A stretch of DNA of 64,000 nt from Mucilaginibacter sp. OK098 (GCF_900142915.1 NZ_FRCM01000001.1:1054001-1118000); one strand, 5' to 3'; shown: positions 8,006 to 18,124, counted from the first letter of the stretch. Notes: a model not told the origin generated them from the letters alone. Numbers and translations are program-made.

Positions 8006-9915
8006 TGAGGTCATTTATAATAATTTGTTGCTTTATAGCAATATCCACCCTGGCAAAAGCACAACAAAATTACGATGCAAGCCTGATTCCGAAAGACCTT
8101 TTACCTTACGCGAGTTCGGTTGTCAGGAATGAAGAAATTACAATTGAAGTTAAAGCTTTAGATAACACTGTTTATCATGTTAAAAAAGCCATAACTGTTT
8201 TAAATAAAAATGGCGATGATGATGCCCATATTGTTATCTATCATGATAAAAACGATGTAATTAAAAATGTAAAAGGCGTAGTATACAATGAATTTGGAAA
8301 ACAAATAGACAAATTTTCGGAAAGTAAATTTGACGATGTAAGCGTTGGCAGCGGCTCATTATTTGACAGTGAAAGGGCTGAACATTATTTACCTGCAGTT
8401 ACCTCATATCCATACACCATTGCCTATGAATATGAGGAAAAATCAAAGCAGACCTTGAACTTTGATCCATGGGTACCTAACTCAGATCTCGGCATTGCAG
8501 TTGAAAAAAGCTCGTTCAATTTTATATGCAGCCCTGGTTTTAACATAAAATATAAAGAAAGTAATTTACCGGTCAAAGCAATAATTGGTAGCAATGCCCA
8601 GGGATTAAAAACATATTCGTGGCAGGTAAGTAATCTGAAGGCAATTAAATATGAGCCGTTTAGCCCTTATGTACGAAACTATGCCAGCAGCGTACAAATA
8701 GCTCCCGAAAAGTTTGAGTATTATGCCTTAAAGGGTTCTTATACTAACTGGAATGAGTTAGGGAAATGGATTAGTGATAAATTAATGGCAAACCGGCAGG
8801 AACTACCTTTTCAAACCGTTGAACATGTAAAAGAAATCACTAAAGATATTACAGACCCTAAGCTGAAGGCAAAGAAGATCTATGAATACATGCAGGCCAA
8901 AACACATTATATAAGTGTACAGGTGGGTATTGGCGGCTATCAGCCTTTTTTAGCTGCGGATGTTGACCAGCAGAGTTATGGAGATTGTAAGGCGCTGGTT
9001 AATTATACACAAGCATTGTTAAAGGCTGCTAATATCGAATCCTATTATTGCATAGTTAAATCAGGCAGGAGTTTTAATATCAGCCTCCAAAGCGACTTTG
9101 CCAGCATGAACCAGGCAGACCATATAATATTATGTGTGCCATTTAAAAATGATACCACCTGGGCCGATTGTACCAGCCAGACCATTCCCTTTGGTTACCT
9201 GGGCGATTTTACAGACAACCGTACTGTGTTAGCACTCACTCCCGAAGGTGGCAAATTGCTCCGCACCCCAAAATACACTGCACAGGAAAACATTGAAAGC
9301 CGCAAAGCTGATTTTATAATTAACGCAGCCGGTGAGTTATCAGGAACAATGACAACCACGTTTAAAGGAACTGACTATGAAGATCGTGATGATTTGATAA
9401 AAGAACCTAAAAGCGAGCAATACAAGATGGAGCAGAAGAAATACCCAATAAATAACATGGATATTGAAAGCCTTGATATTAAACAGGACAAAAGCTTTGA
9501 CCCGGTAACTACAGAAACAATAAAGCTGAATGCAAGAGACTATGCTACTTTGGATAATGGCAAATTTTACTTTTTGCTTAACCCGGCCAACCGCGAAAAC
9601 TACGTACCGAAACAGGTACGCAACCGTCAAAACAACGTAAATATAACCCGTGGGTACACCGAAGCTGATGAGGTTACTTATACGATACCGGATGGATACC
9701 GTTTAGAAAAAAAAGCATTGGAAGTAAACATTAATAAGTCTTTTGGGAATTTCACAGTCAAGATGATGTTAAAGGGCGACAAATTAATTTACAAGCGTAA
9801 ATTTCAATTAATTGGAGGCACTTATGATAAAGATGTTTACCAGGACCTGGTTGATTTTTATCAATCGGTTGTTGATGCCGATGAGTACAATGTAGTACTG
9901 GTAAAAATTAACTGA
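8005..9915 (+). CDS. DUF3857 and transglutaminase-like domain protein
   Basis: A 636-residue secreted protein with signal peptide ending A-K-A-Q-Q. DUF3857 occupies about residues 45-240 and a transglutaminase core about 265-400. The catalytic triad is visible: Cys in YGDCKALVNY, His in QADHIILC, Asp in WADCTS. Such proteins have papain-like cysteine chemistry; substrates in Bacteroidota are not established. The C-terminal third is beta-rich (DUF3858-like). It overlaps the upstream degenerate paralogue by one base, so the two form an active/inactive pair. Confidence 0.88.
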   Translation: MRSFIIICCFIAISTLAKAQQNYDASLIPKDLLPYASSVVRNEEITIEVKALDNTVYHVKKAITVLNKNGDDDAHIVIYHDKNDVIKNVKGVVYNEFGKQIDKFSESKFDDVSVGSGSLFDSERAEHYLPAVTSYPYTIAYEYEEKSKQTLNFDPWVPNSDLGIAVEKSSFNFICSPGFNIKYKESNLPVKAIIGSNAQGLKTYSWQVSNLKAIKYEPFSPYVRNYASSVQIAPEKFEYYALKGSYTNWNELGKWISDKLMANRQELPFQTVEHVKEITKDITDPKLKAKKIYEYMQAKTHYISVQVGIGGYQPFLAADVDQQSYGDCKALVNYTQALLKAANIESYYCIVKSGRSFNISLQSDFASMNQADHIILCVPFKNDTTWADCTSQTIPFGYLGDFTDNRTVLALTPEGGKLLRTPKYTAQENIESRKADFIINAAGELSGTMTTTFKGTDYEDRDDLIKEPKSEQYKMEQKKYPINNMDIESLDIKQDKSFDPVTTETIKLNARDYATLDNGKFYFLLNPANRENYVPKQVRNRQNNVNITRGYTEADEVTYTIPDGYRLEKKALEVNINKSFGNFTVKMMLKGDKLIYKRKFQLIGGTYDKDVYQDLVDFYQSVVDADEYNVVLVKIN

Positions 9916-10033
9916 AAATTATAATCCCGAGTACAATTCCTACAATCATAATAATATACAACAAAAGCTCATTACTTGCGTAACGTTTGTATTTTGTCCA
10001 GAATGAATAATCTCTCTTTGGTGTCTGCTGCAT
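9908..10033 (-). CDS. Small single-pass membrane protein, 41 residues
   Basis: Too short for usual gene finders. The frame begins MQQTPKRDYSFWTKYKRY, polar and basic, followed by a hydrophobic helix (LLLYIIMIVGIVLGIIIF) and ends F-S. Charge distribution predicts the N-terminus in the cytoplasm. A -7 box TAAATTTG lies on the same strand 8 bases before the ATG, divergent from the TMEM175-like gene. It overlaps the 3' end of the convergent transglutaminase-like gene by 8 bases. No function is recognised; conservation in relatives would be the main test. Confidence 0.6.
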   Translation of the reverse strand: MQQTPKRDYSFWTKYKRYASNELLLYIIMIVGIVLGIIIFS

Positions 10034-10074
10034 AATAATGCAAATTTATTGATTAAAACTTTAATTTAGCCTCT

Positions 10075-10824
10075 ATGGATAAAAATGACGAACAGGAATT
10101 AAAAAAGGAGTTCCAATTAGAGCGGATCATATTTTTCAGCGACGCTGTGTTCGCCATTATTATAACCATTATGATATTGGATGTAAAACTGCCTGAAATG
10201 GTTCGGCAGATCAGCGAAACAGAATCAAAAAACGTATTTGAACAAATATGGCCAAAACTGGTAGCTTACAGCATTAGCTTTTTTGTTATCGGGAGCTTTT
10301 GGATGGGACATTTGCGCATATTCAGCTTTCTGAAAAATTACAACATGATATTGGTTGCAATTAACCTGCTCTTTTTGTTTAGTGTATCACTTTTTCCTTT
10401 TGCACTGTCGTTTGCATTAAGCAGCTCGCACCTAATGCACTTTACCTGGGGCCTTTATACTTACATAGGCATTATTTGCTTTACCTTTTTTACACAGACC
10501 ATTTTAATAGGCTACTTGGTTAAAAACAAAGAAGATTTATGCGTAAAAAACAGCGAAATAGAAACCGCATTGGAATGGAAAATAAGAAGGCTTAATTTAT
10601 TCATTGTTCCTGTATTTATAATTCTGGCTTTTTTGGTAACAAGTTATGGCTTAAGCTATTATATAGTAGCCATATCTTTTATAATTTATGTTTTTTTAAT
10701 AAAAAGATTAAAGAAAAAATACTACCCAAATGCCGTAAATAGTTGGTCGGTTTTATCCCTGTTAAATCGTCGTAAAACGGCTAAACATGCGGTTAGAAAA
10801 ACCTCAAATAAAAAGCTTGTTTAG
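10075..10824 (+). CDS. TMEM175 family (DUF1211) ion channel-like membrane protein
   Basis: A 249-residue protein with about six membrane segments. The family signature R-x3-F-S-D is seen as RIIFFSDAVFAIIITIMILD in segment 1, the selectivity helix of bacterial TMEM175 potassium channels, which assemble as tetramers of six-helix subunits. A long basic cytoplasmic tail (RRKTAKHAVRKTSNKK) follows the last helix. It stands between divergent and convergent neighbours and looks monocistronic. Ion preference is taken from the family, not the sequence. Confidence 0.88.
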   Translation: MDKNDEQELKKEFQLERIIFFSDAVFAIIITIMILDVKLPEMVRQISETESKNVFEQIWPKLVAYSISFFVIGSFWMGHLRIFSFLKNYNMILVAINLLFLFSVSLFPFALSFALSSSHLMHFTWGLYTYIGIICFTFFTQTILIGYLVKNKEDLCVKNSEIETALEWKIRRLNLFIVPVFIILAFLVTSYGLSYYIVAISFIIYVFLIKRLKKKYYPNAVNSWSVLSLLNRRKTAKHAVRKTSNKKLV

Positions 10825-10837
10825 TATAATAGTGAGT

Positions 10838-11404
10838 TTACTTACCGGGAGATGTGTTTGCGGTGTCAGTAACTTCAATTGATCCGCACCTTGAAAAGTA
10901 TTTGTAGGTATAAGGATCATGAAGCTTGGTTATTATTACCCCTTTTGATGAGCTGGCATGTACATAGTAGCCGTTTTGCAGATATACTGCCACATGGCTG
11001 AATTTCTTACCATCGTAATCAAAAAACAACAGATCGCCTTCAACAAGATCTTCTTCGTATTTACGCTTGATAATGTTTATTTGTTGACTGGTTGATCTTG
11101 GGATATTTATCCCATAAACCTGTTGTTCCAATAACTGCGATAGGCCTGAGCAGTCCACGCCATCCTTATCTTCGCCGCCAAACTTATAGGGGGTGCCCAT
11201 CCATTGATCAATAAAAGCGTAAAGGCGGCCATTCTGTATATCGCCCTTGCTAATACCTAAAATAGCTGAATATTTATCTGCGATATCAGCCTGCGGCTTT
11301 ACAACTTCGCCCGGCTGTCCCTTCATTACAGCCTTCCGGCTATGACACGAGGAAAGTATAATTGTAAACGCCAATAAACAATACAGGTAGTGTATTTTGT
11401 TCAT
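10838..11404 (-). CDS. NlpC/P60 (C40) peptidoglycan hydrolase lipoprotein
   Basis: A 188-residue lipoprotein: signal peptide with lipobox L-S-S-C at about residues 17-20. The NlpC/P60 domain has all catalytic residues: Cys in DGVDCSGLSQLL, His in FSHVAVYL, and the third polar residue in YYVHASS. Enzymes of this type cut the D-Glu to diamino-acid bond or stem crosslinks in peptidoglycan. Its length and architecture match Spr/MepS-like murein hydrolases. A TACCTTTA -7-like box ends five bases before the ATG, suggesting a leaderless transcript. Confidence 0.9.
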   Translation of the reverse strand: MNKIHYLYCLLAFTIILSSCHSRKAVMKGQPGEVVKPQADIADKYSAILGISKGDIQNGRLYAFIDQWMGTPYKFGGEDKDGVDCSGLSQLLEQQVYGINIPRSTSQQINIIKRKYEEDLVEGDLLFFDYDGKKFSHVAVYLQNGYYVHASSSKGVIITKLHDPYTYKYFSRCGSIEVTDTANTSPGK

Positions 11405-11470
11405 ACCTGTAAAGGTAAGGGCAATAGCGATCTACCTATTTGCAGATGTTTTTAACATATTAACATATGG

Positions 11471-11616
11471 GGAGTCCGGAAGTCGGAAAAGTCAGTAAAG
11501 TCCGAAAGAAGTACCGCGATTAAGAGATTTAAACGATTACTGTAGGATATCCATCACCTAATCCTTAAAATCTGTTAATCCCGGTCATAATCCGAAATCG
11601 GACATCCGAATTCCGA
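11471..11616. repeat. Intergenic repeat with TCCGGAA words and imperfect palindrome
   Basis: The first part (GGAGTCCGGAAGTC, AAAGTCCGAAAGAAG) is the reverse complement of the loop of the palindrome at 4640-4758. GATTAAGAGATTTAA (from 11518) pairs imperfectly with TTAAAATCTGTTAATC (to 11580), and ATCCGAAATCGGACATCCGA follows. It separates nlpC-like and mutS genes on the minus strand. Confidence 0.6.
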
Positions 11617-11622
11617 AACCAA

Positions 11623-14232
11623 CTACCCTTTTATAACCCGTTGGATCTCGTCAAGTTTCATAAGCGCCTCAACTGGTGTAAGGGTATTTACATCAAGGTT
11701 GTTAAGCGTATCACGGATCTTTACCAGCACAGGGTCATCAATGCTGAACATTTGCATTTGTACAGCCTGCTTTTGCACTTTGCGAATGCTTTCTTTTATA
11801 TGCTCCCCTCCTGTCCGTTCGTTTTCCAGCTTTTTTAAGATCTCGTTGGCTCGGCTTAATACTTTTTGCGGCATCCCGGCAAGCTTAGCCACATGGATTC
11901 CAAAGCTATGCTCGCTGCCACCCGGAACCAGCTTCCGTAAAAATATGATCTGGTGCCCAACCTCTTTTACCGACACATTAAAGTTTTTAATGCGGTTAAA
12001 AGAGTTGCTTAGCTCATTCAGTTCATGGTAATGCGTTGCAAACAGTGTCTTAGCCCTTGCAAGCGGTTGATTATGTAAAAATTCGGCAATTGACCAGGCG
12101 ATGGAGATGCCGTCATAAGTTGAAGTACCGCGGCCAATCTCATCCAACAGGATCAAACTCCTGTCTGAAAGGTTATTAAGGATACTTGCCGTTTCGTTCA
12201 TCTCCACCATAAAGGTTGATTCGCCGGATGAAAGGTTATCAGACGCGCCAACCCTGGTAAAGATCTTGTCGACCAAACCTATTGACGCAGCCTTGGCCGG
12301 TACAAAGCACCCCATCTGTGCCATCAGTACAATCAACCCGGTTTGCCTTAACAGGGCCGATTTACCCGCCATGTTTGGCCCGGTAATAATGATGATCTGT
12401 TGTGTTTCCGAATCAAGGAAAACATCGTTGGTGATGTACTCCTCGCCAAGCGGCAGATTTTTCTCAATCACCGGGTGGCGGCCACCTTTAATATCAATAA
12501 CCCGGCTGTCGTTAATCTCCGGTTTAACATAGTAGTTTTTGATGGATATGGTGGCGAAGTTTAGCAGCACATCCAATCGCGCTACCAGCTGCGCATTTAG
12601 CTGGATAGGTTTAATATATTCAGCAAGCGAATACAGCAGGTCGTTATAAAGCCGGGTTTCAAGTGCCAGGATCTTCTCTTCAGCACCTAAGATCTGTTCT
12701 TCGTATTCTTTTAATTCGGGGGTGATGTAACGCTCTGCATTTACCAGGGTTTGTTTGCGGATCCACTCAGCAGGTACTTTATCCCGGTGACTATGAGTAA
12801 CCTCCAGGTAATAGCCAAATACATTGTTAAAAGACACTTTAAGCGATGGAATGCCTGTTAATTCCGCCTCCCGCTTTTGGATCTCCAATAAATAACCCTT
12901 ACCGCCGAAGGCTATCTTACGCAGGCGGTCGAGCTCTTCATTAATGCCGTCATTCATCACGCTGCCTTTAACCAGCATTACAGGCGGTTCTGCGCTTAGT
13001 TCTTTCTCTATCTTTTCGGAAATAAGCGTACAGGGGTTTAACTGCGCCGCTATGGCCTGTAATGGCAGACTTACAGAAGTTTCACCGATTTTTTTAATGG
13101 TGCCAATTGCAATAAGGGCCTTTTTTAACTGGCACACCTCGCGTGGGTTAGCCTTTTGTAAACCTATTTTTGATATTAATCTTTCCAGGTCGCCAATCAG
13201 GCGGATATTTTGTTTAAAGTCTTCCCTCAGTTCTTCCTGCTCGATCAGGTATTCCACCACACCTAAACGGTCGTTAATTGGTTTGAGCTCTTTTAACGGC
13301 ATCACAATCCAGCGGCGCAGCAGGCGAGCTCCCATAGGTGAGCAGGTATGATCAAGTACGTCAACCAGCGTCAACGCATTTTCATTTGCCGAGCCAACCA
13401 GCTCAAGATTGCGTACACTATAACGATCAAGCCACAGGTAACGGTCTTCCTCTATCCTGCCGATGGCCGAGATATGCTGCAGGTTACGGTGTTCTGTTTC
13501 GTTAAGATAGTGCAAGGCTACACCAGCAGCTACAATACCCAGGTTCAATTTATCGATCCCAAAACCTTTTAATGATTTTACGCCGAAGTGTTTCAGCAAT
13601 ACCTCATTTGCATAATCGCCGCTATAAGGCCATTCATCAAGGGTATAGGTATAAAAGCGGTCGCCATAATTCTCTTTAAAATCATGCTGGCGGCTTTTTG
13701 GATAAATGATCTCTGATGGTGAAAAGCTTTGCAACAGCTTATCAATATATTCAGGGCTGCCTTGCGCGGTTAAAAATTCACCTGTTGAAATATCAATTAA
13801 GGCTATGCCGATGCTATTTTTCTCAAAATAGAGCGAAGCCAGGTAATTATTGCTTTTTTGATGCAGGATGTTATCATTAATAGCAACACCGGGCGTAACA
13901 AGCTCCGTTACACCACGCTTGACAATAGTTTTAGTGGTCTTTGGATCTTCCAGCTGATCGCAAATGGCAACCCGCTGACCTGCACGCACTAATTTTGGCA
14001 AATAAGTATCCAGCGAATGGTGCGGAAAGCCCGCCAACTCGATATAAGTGGCAGCGCCATTGGCCCTGCGGGTAAGCACTATGCCTAAAATTCCGGCAGC
14101 CTTTATAGCATCCTCACCAAATGTTTCATAAAAATCGCCTACACGAAACAGCAATAAAGCGCCGGGATACTTGGCCTTTATCTGATTGTACTGTTGCATT
14201 AACGGCGTTTCCTTCGTGGTATCTTTTGCCAA
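11623..14232 (-). CDS. mutS: DNA mismatch repair protein MutS
   Basis: Recognises mismatches and small loops and recruits MutL. The 869-residue length is typical. The N-terminal mismatch-binding domain carries the F-x-E motif in [11 protein letters not shown] (about residues 32-42); connector, lever and clamp domains follow; the ATPase has Walker [13 protein letters not shown] (about 620), then [14 protein letters not shown] and Walker [16 protein letters not shown], with ATHYHEL as the late motif. The C-terminus has the helix-turn-helix and dimerisation region ending in the [16 protein letters not shown] tail. No frameshift or missing motif. It appears to be transcribed alone. Confidence 0.97.
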   Translation of the reverse strand: MAKDTTKETPLMQQYNQIKAKYPGALLLFRVGDFYETFGEDAIKAAGILGIVLTRRANGAATYIELAGFPHHSLDTYLPKLVRAGQRVAICDQLEDPKTTKTIVKRGVTELVTPGVAINDNILHQKSNNYLASLYFEKNSIGIALIDISTGEFLTAQGSPEYIDKLLQSFSPSEIIYPKSRQHDFKENYGDRFYTYTLDEWPYSGDYANEVLLKHFGVKSLKGFGIDKLNLGIVAAGVALHYLNETEHRNLQHISAIGRIEEDRYLWLDRYSVRNLELVGSANENALTLVDVLDHTCSPMGARLLRRWIVMPLKELKPINDRLGVVEYLIEQEELREDFKQNIRLIGDLERLISKIGLQKANPREVCQLKKALIAIGTIKKIGETSVSLPLQAIAAQLNPCTLISEKIEKELSAEPPVMLVKGSVMNDGINEELDRLRKIAFGGKGYLLEIQKREAELTGIPSLKVSFNNVFGYYLEVTHSHRDKVPAEWIRKQTLVNAERYITPELKEYEEQILGAEEKILALETRLYNDLLYSLAEYIKPIQLNAQLVARLDVLLNFATISIKNYYVKPEINDSRVIDIKGGRHPVIEKNLPLGEEYITNDVFLDSETQQIIIITGPNMAGKSALLRQTGLIVLMAQMGCFVPAKAASIGLVDKIFTRVGASDNLSSGESTFMVEMNETASILNNLSDRSLILLDEIGRGTSTYDGISIAWSIAEFLHNQPLARAKTLFATHYHELNELSNSFNRIKNFNVSVKEVGHQIIFLRKLVPGGSEHSFGIHVAKLAGMPQKVLSRANEILKKLENERTGGEHIKESIRKVQKQAVQMQMFSIDDPVLVKIRDTLNNLDVNTLTPVEALMKLDEIQRVIKG

Positions 14233-14421
14233 ATGGTTTGCTCCTTTTTAATCGGTCGGTAAAGTTAATGCATTGCCCCGTGTTTAGCGGAATTGTGGAA
14301 AATTTAGGCGGATGTGGAATAACCGGGATTTTTGGATTAAAAGGATTTAGGATCGATGCCTCTCTTTTAAATAGCTATGGTAACGAGTTTCCATAATCTT
14401 CTAACATTATAAATCTTAATT

Positions 14422-14652
14422 CTAGACAACCGCATCAATTTCATCAGCCAATAACCTGTCTTTATCTGTAACTGTATCACCGGCATCATGGGTCGACAGC
14501 CAGATCTCAACCTTGTTATAGGTGTTTGTCCAGCTTGGGTGATGGTTGTTTTTCTCAGCAAGCAAAGCCACCCTGGTCATAAATGAAAAGGCAGCAGAAA
14601 AATCTTTAAACGTAAAGGCTTTATAAAGCTTGTTATTGGTTTCGTTCCACAT
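14422..14652 (-). CDS. 4a-hydroxytetrahydrobiopterin dehydratase (pterin carbinolamine dehydratase)
   Basis: Small 76-residue enzyme that dehydrates 4a-hydroxy-tetrahydrobiopterin to recycle the cofactor of aromatic amino acid hydroxylases. Conserved active-site run [16 protein letters not shown] and [13 protein letters not shown] are seen. The start at 14652 (MWNETNN) is chosen over an upstream in-frame ATG at 14688, because homologues begin with this W-x-E segment. Downstream of its start lies a membrane protein gene on the same strand. Confidence 0.88.
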   Translation of the reverse strand: MWNETNNKLYKAFTFKDFSAAFSFMTRVALLAEKNNHHPSWTNTYNKVEIWLSTHDAGDTVTDKDRLLADEIDAVV

Positions 14653-14719
14653 GGTATTCAAATTGGTTTTATGATAAACCACCATCAACAGCTAAAGTTT
14701 GAATAAAACTACCCCTTAT

Positions 14720-15106
14720 TTATGGCTGCACAGGTGTCACCGGGCGAACGGACATCACACTATCAACAACAAACACACTGACACCCCGCCATGGTAGTGT
14801 ATGCAGATATTCTTTATAATGCAGTTCAAGATATGCCCCTGCGCTTTTATTTAGCTGATCGGCAACACGCTGGTTGGTTACAGAAAACATAAATTCGTTA
14901 GATTGGATGGTTCCCTGCGTTGGCGTACGAATGCCTGATTGGATCAGCCTGCCTTCATAGGTTTTAAACACATAGCCTTTGTGTACAAAATAGTTCATGG
15001 TGCCGGCCTTTGTTCCATCGCCAAAAACAAAATAATAACGATAGTAAAAGATCCCTGCCAATACCAAAAGAACTATTAAGCCTATTATTAATCCTATGCG
15101 TTTCAT
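14720..15106 (-). CDS. Conserved membrane-anchored protein of unknown function
   Basis: A 128-residue protein with one N-terminal membrane helix (RIGLIIGLIVLLVLAGIFYY) and an extracytoplasmic domain containing AGTMNYFVHKGYVFKTYEGRL and NEFMFSVTN. I recognise this as a Bacteroidota family whose members are sometimes mislabelled as 6-phosphogluconate dehydrogenase; no dehydrogenase motif is present. The start at 15106 (MKRIG) is preferred over 15139. Function is unknown. Confidence 0.75.
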   Translation of the reverse strand: MKRIGLIIGLIVLLVLAGIFYYRYYFVFGDGTKAGTMNYFVHKGYVFKTYEGRLIQSGIRTPTQGTIQSNEFMFSVTNQRVADQLNKSAGAYLELHYKEYLHTLPWRGVSVFVVDSVMSVRPVTPVQP

Positions 15107-15250
15107 GTATTTGTTGTTTGGTTTTAAAATTAACAACAAATAAGGGAACTTGTAAACAGTTATATATTTTTTTCTGAATACACCATCAATTAGCTATCCA
15201 TCTTAAGCTAAGTGAAAATATTTTTCCTATGCTCTTGCAAATTCAAAATA

Positions 15251-15274
15251 TTAACTCTACAATTGTAGAGTTAA
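15251..15274. promoter_or_regulatory. Perfect 24-bp palindrome, likely BlaI-type operator
   Basis: Two 12-base halves are exact complements, with the core TACAATTGTA. TACA-n-TGTA is the known recognition element of the penicillinase-repressor family. A weaker half-palindrome (CTCTCAACTCATAGAG, 15275-15290) follows immediately, so two repressor dimers could sit just before the ATG at 15295. Confidence 0.8.
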
Positions 15275-15294
15275 CTCTCAACTCATAGAGCAAT

Positions 15295-15666
15295 ATGAAA
15301 CTTACAGGCGCCGAAGAACAACTAATGGAACTAATTTGGGATAAAGACCAGGTGTTTATGAAAGACATTATAGACAGCTTTCCTGATCCAAAACCGGCTA
15401 CAACTACCATTGCCACGCTGCTTAAGCGGATGCAGAACAAAGGCTTTGTGGCCTACAACTTAATGGGTAACTCCAGGCAATACTATCCGTTGGTTAAAAA
15501 ATCAGCATATTTTTCAAAACATGTTAACGGTTTGATCAAAAACTTTTTTGGCAGCTCGGCTATGCAATTTGCATCGTTCTTCACTACTGAAACCAACCTT
15601 ACCGATACAGAGCTTGAAGACCTGAAAAAAATTATAGATAAACAACTTAACAAGAAAAAGCCATGA
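15295..15666 (+). CDS. BlaI/MecI/CopY family transcriptional repressor
   Basis: A 123-residue winged-helix repressor. [19 protein letters not shown] matches the N-terminus of the penicillinase repressor family, and [16 protein letters not shown] the recognition helix; the C-terminal part supplies dimerisation. It starts 20 bases after a palindromic operator and overlaps the next gene by 4 bases (ATGA), the usual arrangement in which a membrane metalloprotease relieves repression. Targets beyond its own operon are unknown; no beta-lactamase gene lies nearby. Confidence 0.93.
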   Translation: MKLTGAEEQLMELIWDKDQVFMKDIIDSFPDPKPATTTIATLLKRMQNKGFVAYNLMGNSRQYYPLVKKSAYFSKHVNGLIKNFFGSSAMQFASFFTTETNLTDTELEDLKKIIDKQLNKKKP

Positions 15667-17192
15667 TAACTTACCTGGTAAATTTCACCCTCTGTAGTGC
15701 CTTGCTGTTGCTGGCTTATCACCTGTTGCTTGTAAATAAAACCATGTACACTTTTAACAGAGTTTACCTTTTACTAAGCATCCTGTTTTCTTTAACTTTA
15801 CCCTTTATTGTGGTTAAGCAAACGATAGTTCCGCTCCCGTCTATTCAACCAATTCAGGAACAGTTACAATTATCGCCGGACAATATTGTCTCAAAAGCGA
15901 TCCCGGTACACGCAACTCCAACTATTCATGCAATTGCTGATCACCAGGATATTAATTACACACTTTATGCTTTAATAGCTGTTTATGGTATAGTTACGCT
16001 TTTACTCCTGTTTCGTTTTGTGCGAAATTTAAACACAATTCGCTTATCTATATTGGATAGAGAAAGCGTTGTTTACAAAAATGCCAGACTTATTTTGGTT
16101 GATGAAAGATTAACGCCCCATACCTTTTTAAACTTCATTTTCCTAAACAAGCATGATTATACCAATCAGCAAATTGAGGCTGATGTATTACTGCACGAGC
16201 TAACCCACGCTAGCCAACGCCATTCGGTCGATGTCATATTTATTGAACTTATACAGGCTTTTTGTTGGTTCAATCCTTTTATAATGTTGTACCGCAAAGC
16301 TATTCAGCTAAACCACGAGTTTATTGCGGATGAAGCGGTGCTTAGCAATAATCATAACATAGCTAATTATCAGCACCTACTGCTCAGTAAGCTGGCCTGT
16401 GTTAAAAGTTTAAATATTACCAGCCAATTCAACTATTCAGTAACCAAAAAACGACTAATTATGATGACCAAAACCACCTCCGCAGCAACAGCTATGTTTG
16501 CACGACTTGCCATTATCCCAGTAATCGCGATTGCTTTTATCTTGTTTTGTACAAAAACAGAAGCGCAGCAGGATCCTGTTGCAAATAAACCTGCAGCAAA
16601 AAGCACACCTCAAAAAACTGAACAAGCTGCTACTAAAACTTCAAAAACGCTGTTGCCGCCTATATTTCTTTCAAAAGATTATCCTCATACAAAAGAGGGA
16701 GTACCCGATGCCTTATTAAAAGAGTATAATGATATTGCAGGTAAGTATGAGGAAAGCTCCGAAAGATTAATGCGGCATCCTGAAAAAATAAGCCAGGCAG
16801 ACAGGGACAAAATGGAGGCGATCTTTAAAAAAATGAGCTATAAGCAGCAATGTGACCAGTCTATAGGTTTTACTTACAACGGCCCGCCTTTATCACCAAA
16901 ACACCCCACTCAAGCTCAAATTGATATATGGAAAAATCCTAAAACATGTGGTGTATGGATAGACGGTAAAAAAGTAAAAAATGATGAACTTGACAATTAC
17001 AAGCCTGCTGATTTTGGCCTGGCCATGGTAAGCAGGCTTACAAAAAATGCGATCAATTATAAAAATTACAGGTATCAAATTGATTTAATGACAGTTGCCA
17101 ATTACAAAAAATACTTAAAAGAAGCACAGGAAAACAGGTACCACAGCGGCATGTATTACAACATGAGAAAAGCGCCTGCTGATAAAATTTAG
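15663..17192 (+). CDS. BlaR1/MecR1-like M56 membrane metallopeptidase
   Basis: A 509-residue integral membrane protein. Several membrane helices (residues 1-50, about 90-115 and about 275-295) surround the zinc protease domain with H-E-L-T-H (about residue 179) and the third ligand in the [11 protein letters not shown] region. After the last helix the protein continues as a periplasmic region of about 200 residues with no SxxK penicillin-binding signature, unlike true BlaR1. It therefore probably senses something other than beta-lactams, or transmits a signal from a partner. Translationally coupled to the repressor. Confidence 0.88.
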   Translation: MITYLVNFTLCSALLLLAYHLLLVNKTMYTFNRVYLLLSILFSLTLPFIVVKQTIVPLPSIQPIQEQLQLSPDNIVSKAIPVHATPTIHAIADHQDINYTLYALIAVYGIVTLLLLFRFVRNLNTIRLSILDRESVVYKNARLILVDERLTPHTFLNFIFLNKHDYTNQQIEADVLLHELTHASQRHSVDVIFIELIQAFCWFNPFIMLYRKAIQLNHEFIADEAVLSNNHNIANYQHLLLSKLACVKSLNITSQFNYSVTKKRLIMMTKTTSAATAMFARLAIIPVIAIAFILFCTKTEAQQDPVANKPAAKSTPQKTEQAATKTSKTLLPPIFLSKDYPHTKEGVPDALLKEYNDIAGKYEESSERLMRHPEKISQADRDKMEAIFKKMSYKQQCDQSIGFTYNGPPLSPKHPTQAQIDIWKNPKTCGVWIDGKKVKNDELDNYKPADFGLAMVSRLTKNAINYKNYRYQIDLMTVANYKKYLKEAQENRYHSGMYYNMRKAPADKI

Positions 17193-17254
17193 TAATAGCT
17201 GCGTTAATTGAACTAAGTTTAACTCGCAGGCTTTTTTAATAGGATTGTAACTAA

Positions 17255-17284
17255 GGGTGCAGCTAAAAGTTGCATCCTTTTTGT
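17255..17284 (+). terminator. Terminator after the M56 peptidase gene
   Basis: Arms GGGTGCA (17255-17261) and TGCATCC (17271-17277) with one G-U pair, followed by a T-run. Confidence 0.6.
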
Positions 17285-17313
17285 TTAGCCATTATTTATC
17301 GCAGGCTTGTTAA

Positions 17314-17718
17314 TCAAAGCATTTTTGCCAGCGCAGCAAGATCTTCACCTTCAATAAATATCAAACCATTTTCCCTGGCCAAAATAACTGTATGAGCTGA
17401 TTTTACCGGTGGCTGTAACCAAATTACCTTTGCTTTTAATGGTAAAACGTGCCTGGATATAATTTCTTCGTGCTCTTCTTCCGGTCTGAAAATATTTACA
17501 ATATCAACGCTGGCCGGTGGTTTATTAAGCGCTTTAAAAATAAGTTTCTCCTTACCATCGCTATTGATTTCGATTGTGGCTATTGAATAGTTATCAGGAG
17601 CATAGCCGATCACCATAAAGCCTGCTTTTAGTAATGATAACGGAACATCTACCCCAGGCCAGTCAACCAAAAGTATGGTACGTGCATTTTTAAGGATCTG
17701 GATATAGCTTTCGGTCAT
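17314..17718 (-). CDS. CoA-binding domain-like (Rossmann) protein
   Basis: A 134-residue soluble protein. ARTILLVDWPGVDVPLSLLKAGF followed by a second strand VIGYAP resembles the nucleotide-binding start of the CoA_binding_2 family, and VIWLQPPVKS plus the closing ENGLIFIEG parallel the C-terminal half of that family. The canonical glycine-rich loop is poorly conserved, so ligand binding is uncertain. It stands alone. Confidence 0.6.
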   Translation of the reverse strand: MTESYIQILKNARTILLVDWPGVDVPLSLLKAGFMVIGYAPDNYSIATIEINSDGKEKLIFKALNKPPASVDIVNIFRPEEEHEEIISRHVLPLKAKVIWLQPPVKSAHTVILARENGLIFIEGEDLAALAKML

Positions 17719-17831
17719 TTGTTTAAAATTGCTTTTAAATCATGCTATTTTCAGCTTTTCTCTTGTTTCGGGATCAGCTGTCAGTGTGCCCCAATTCAAT
17801 GGTACTGCCCATAATTACTTAGGGAGTTCTG

Positions 17832-18029
17832 TTATTCAGGTTTTTTATAATTATCAGGTGGGGTTGAAACTATTTCGCCAAATTCATTAACATAGGCCAT
17901 CATATCATCAAGGTTTCCGCTGGTAGGGTTTTGCTGACGGTCAAGCTTGCGTTGCTCTTTATCTTCTTTTTTCTTCTGCCTGTTTTTTTCGAGTTGCTTC
18001 TTCATGAAGGTCGCCTGTGATTTCGCCAT
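17832..18029 (-). CDS. Small charged conserved protein (65 residues)
   Basis: MAKSQATFMKKQLEKNRQKK begins a very basic helix-forming half, followed by NLDDMMAYVNEFGEIVSTPP. Similar proteins are common in Bacteroidota, often beside cold-shock genes, and may bind RNA; that is family lore, not shown here. The ATG at 18029 is chosen over a frame extension upstream because the M-A-K-S start is the conserved one. A TACCTTTG box about 95 bases upstream gives it a promoter. Confidence 0.75.
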   Translation of the reverse strand: MAKSQATFMKKQLEKNRQKKKEDKEQRKLDRQQNPTSGNLDDMMAYVNEFGEIVSTPPDNYKKPE

Positions 18030-18124
18030 AATATTAAAAATTAGAATAGAAAATTGCCCGATGCTTAACCACATAGTAATGGTTAATAGCCGAAAGTGTA
18101 TATCAAAACGGGCTGGGATTAATG

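Noticed and set aside
12944..13351. Open frame of 135 codons on the plus strand inside mutS
   Set aside because: Antisense shadow of a clearly conserved gene, no promoter and no recognisable protein.
14121..14396. 91-codon plus-strand frame over the start of mutS
   Set aside because: Antisense to mutS and low complexity beyond it; no support.
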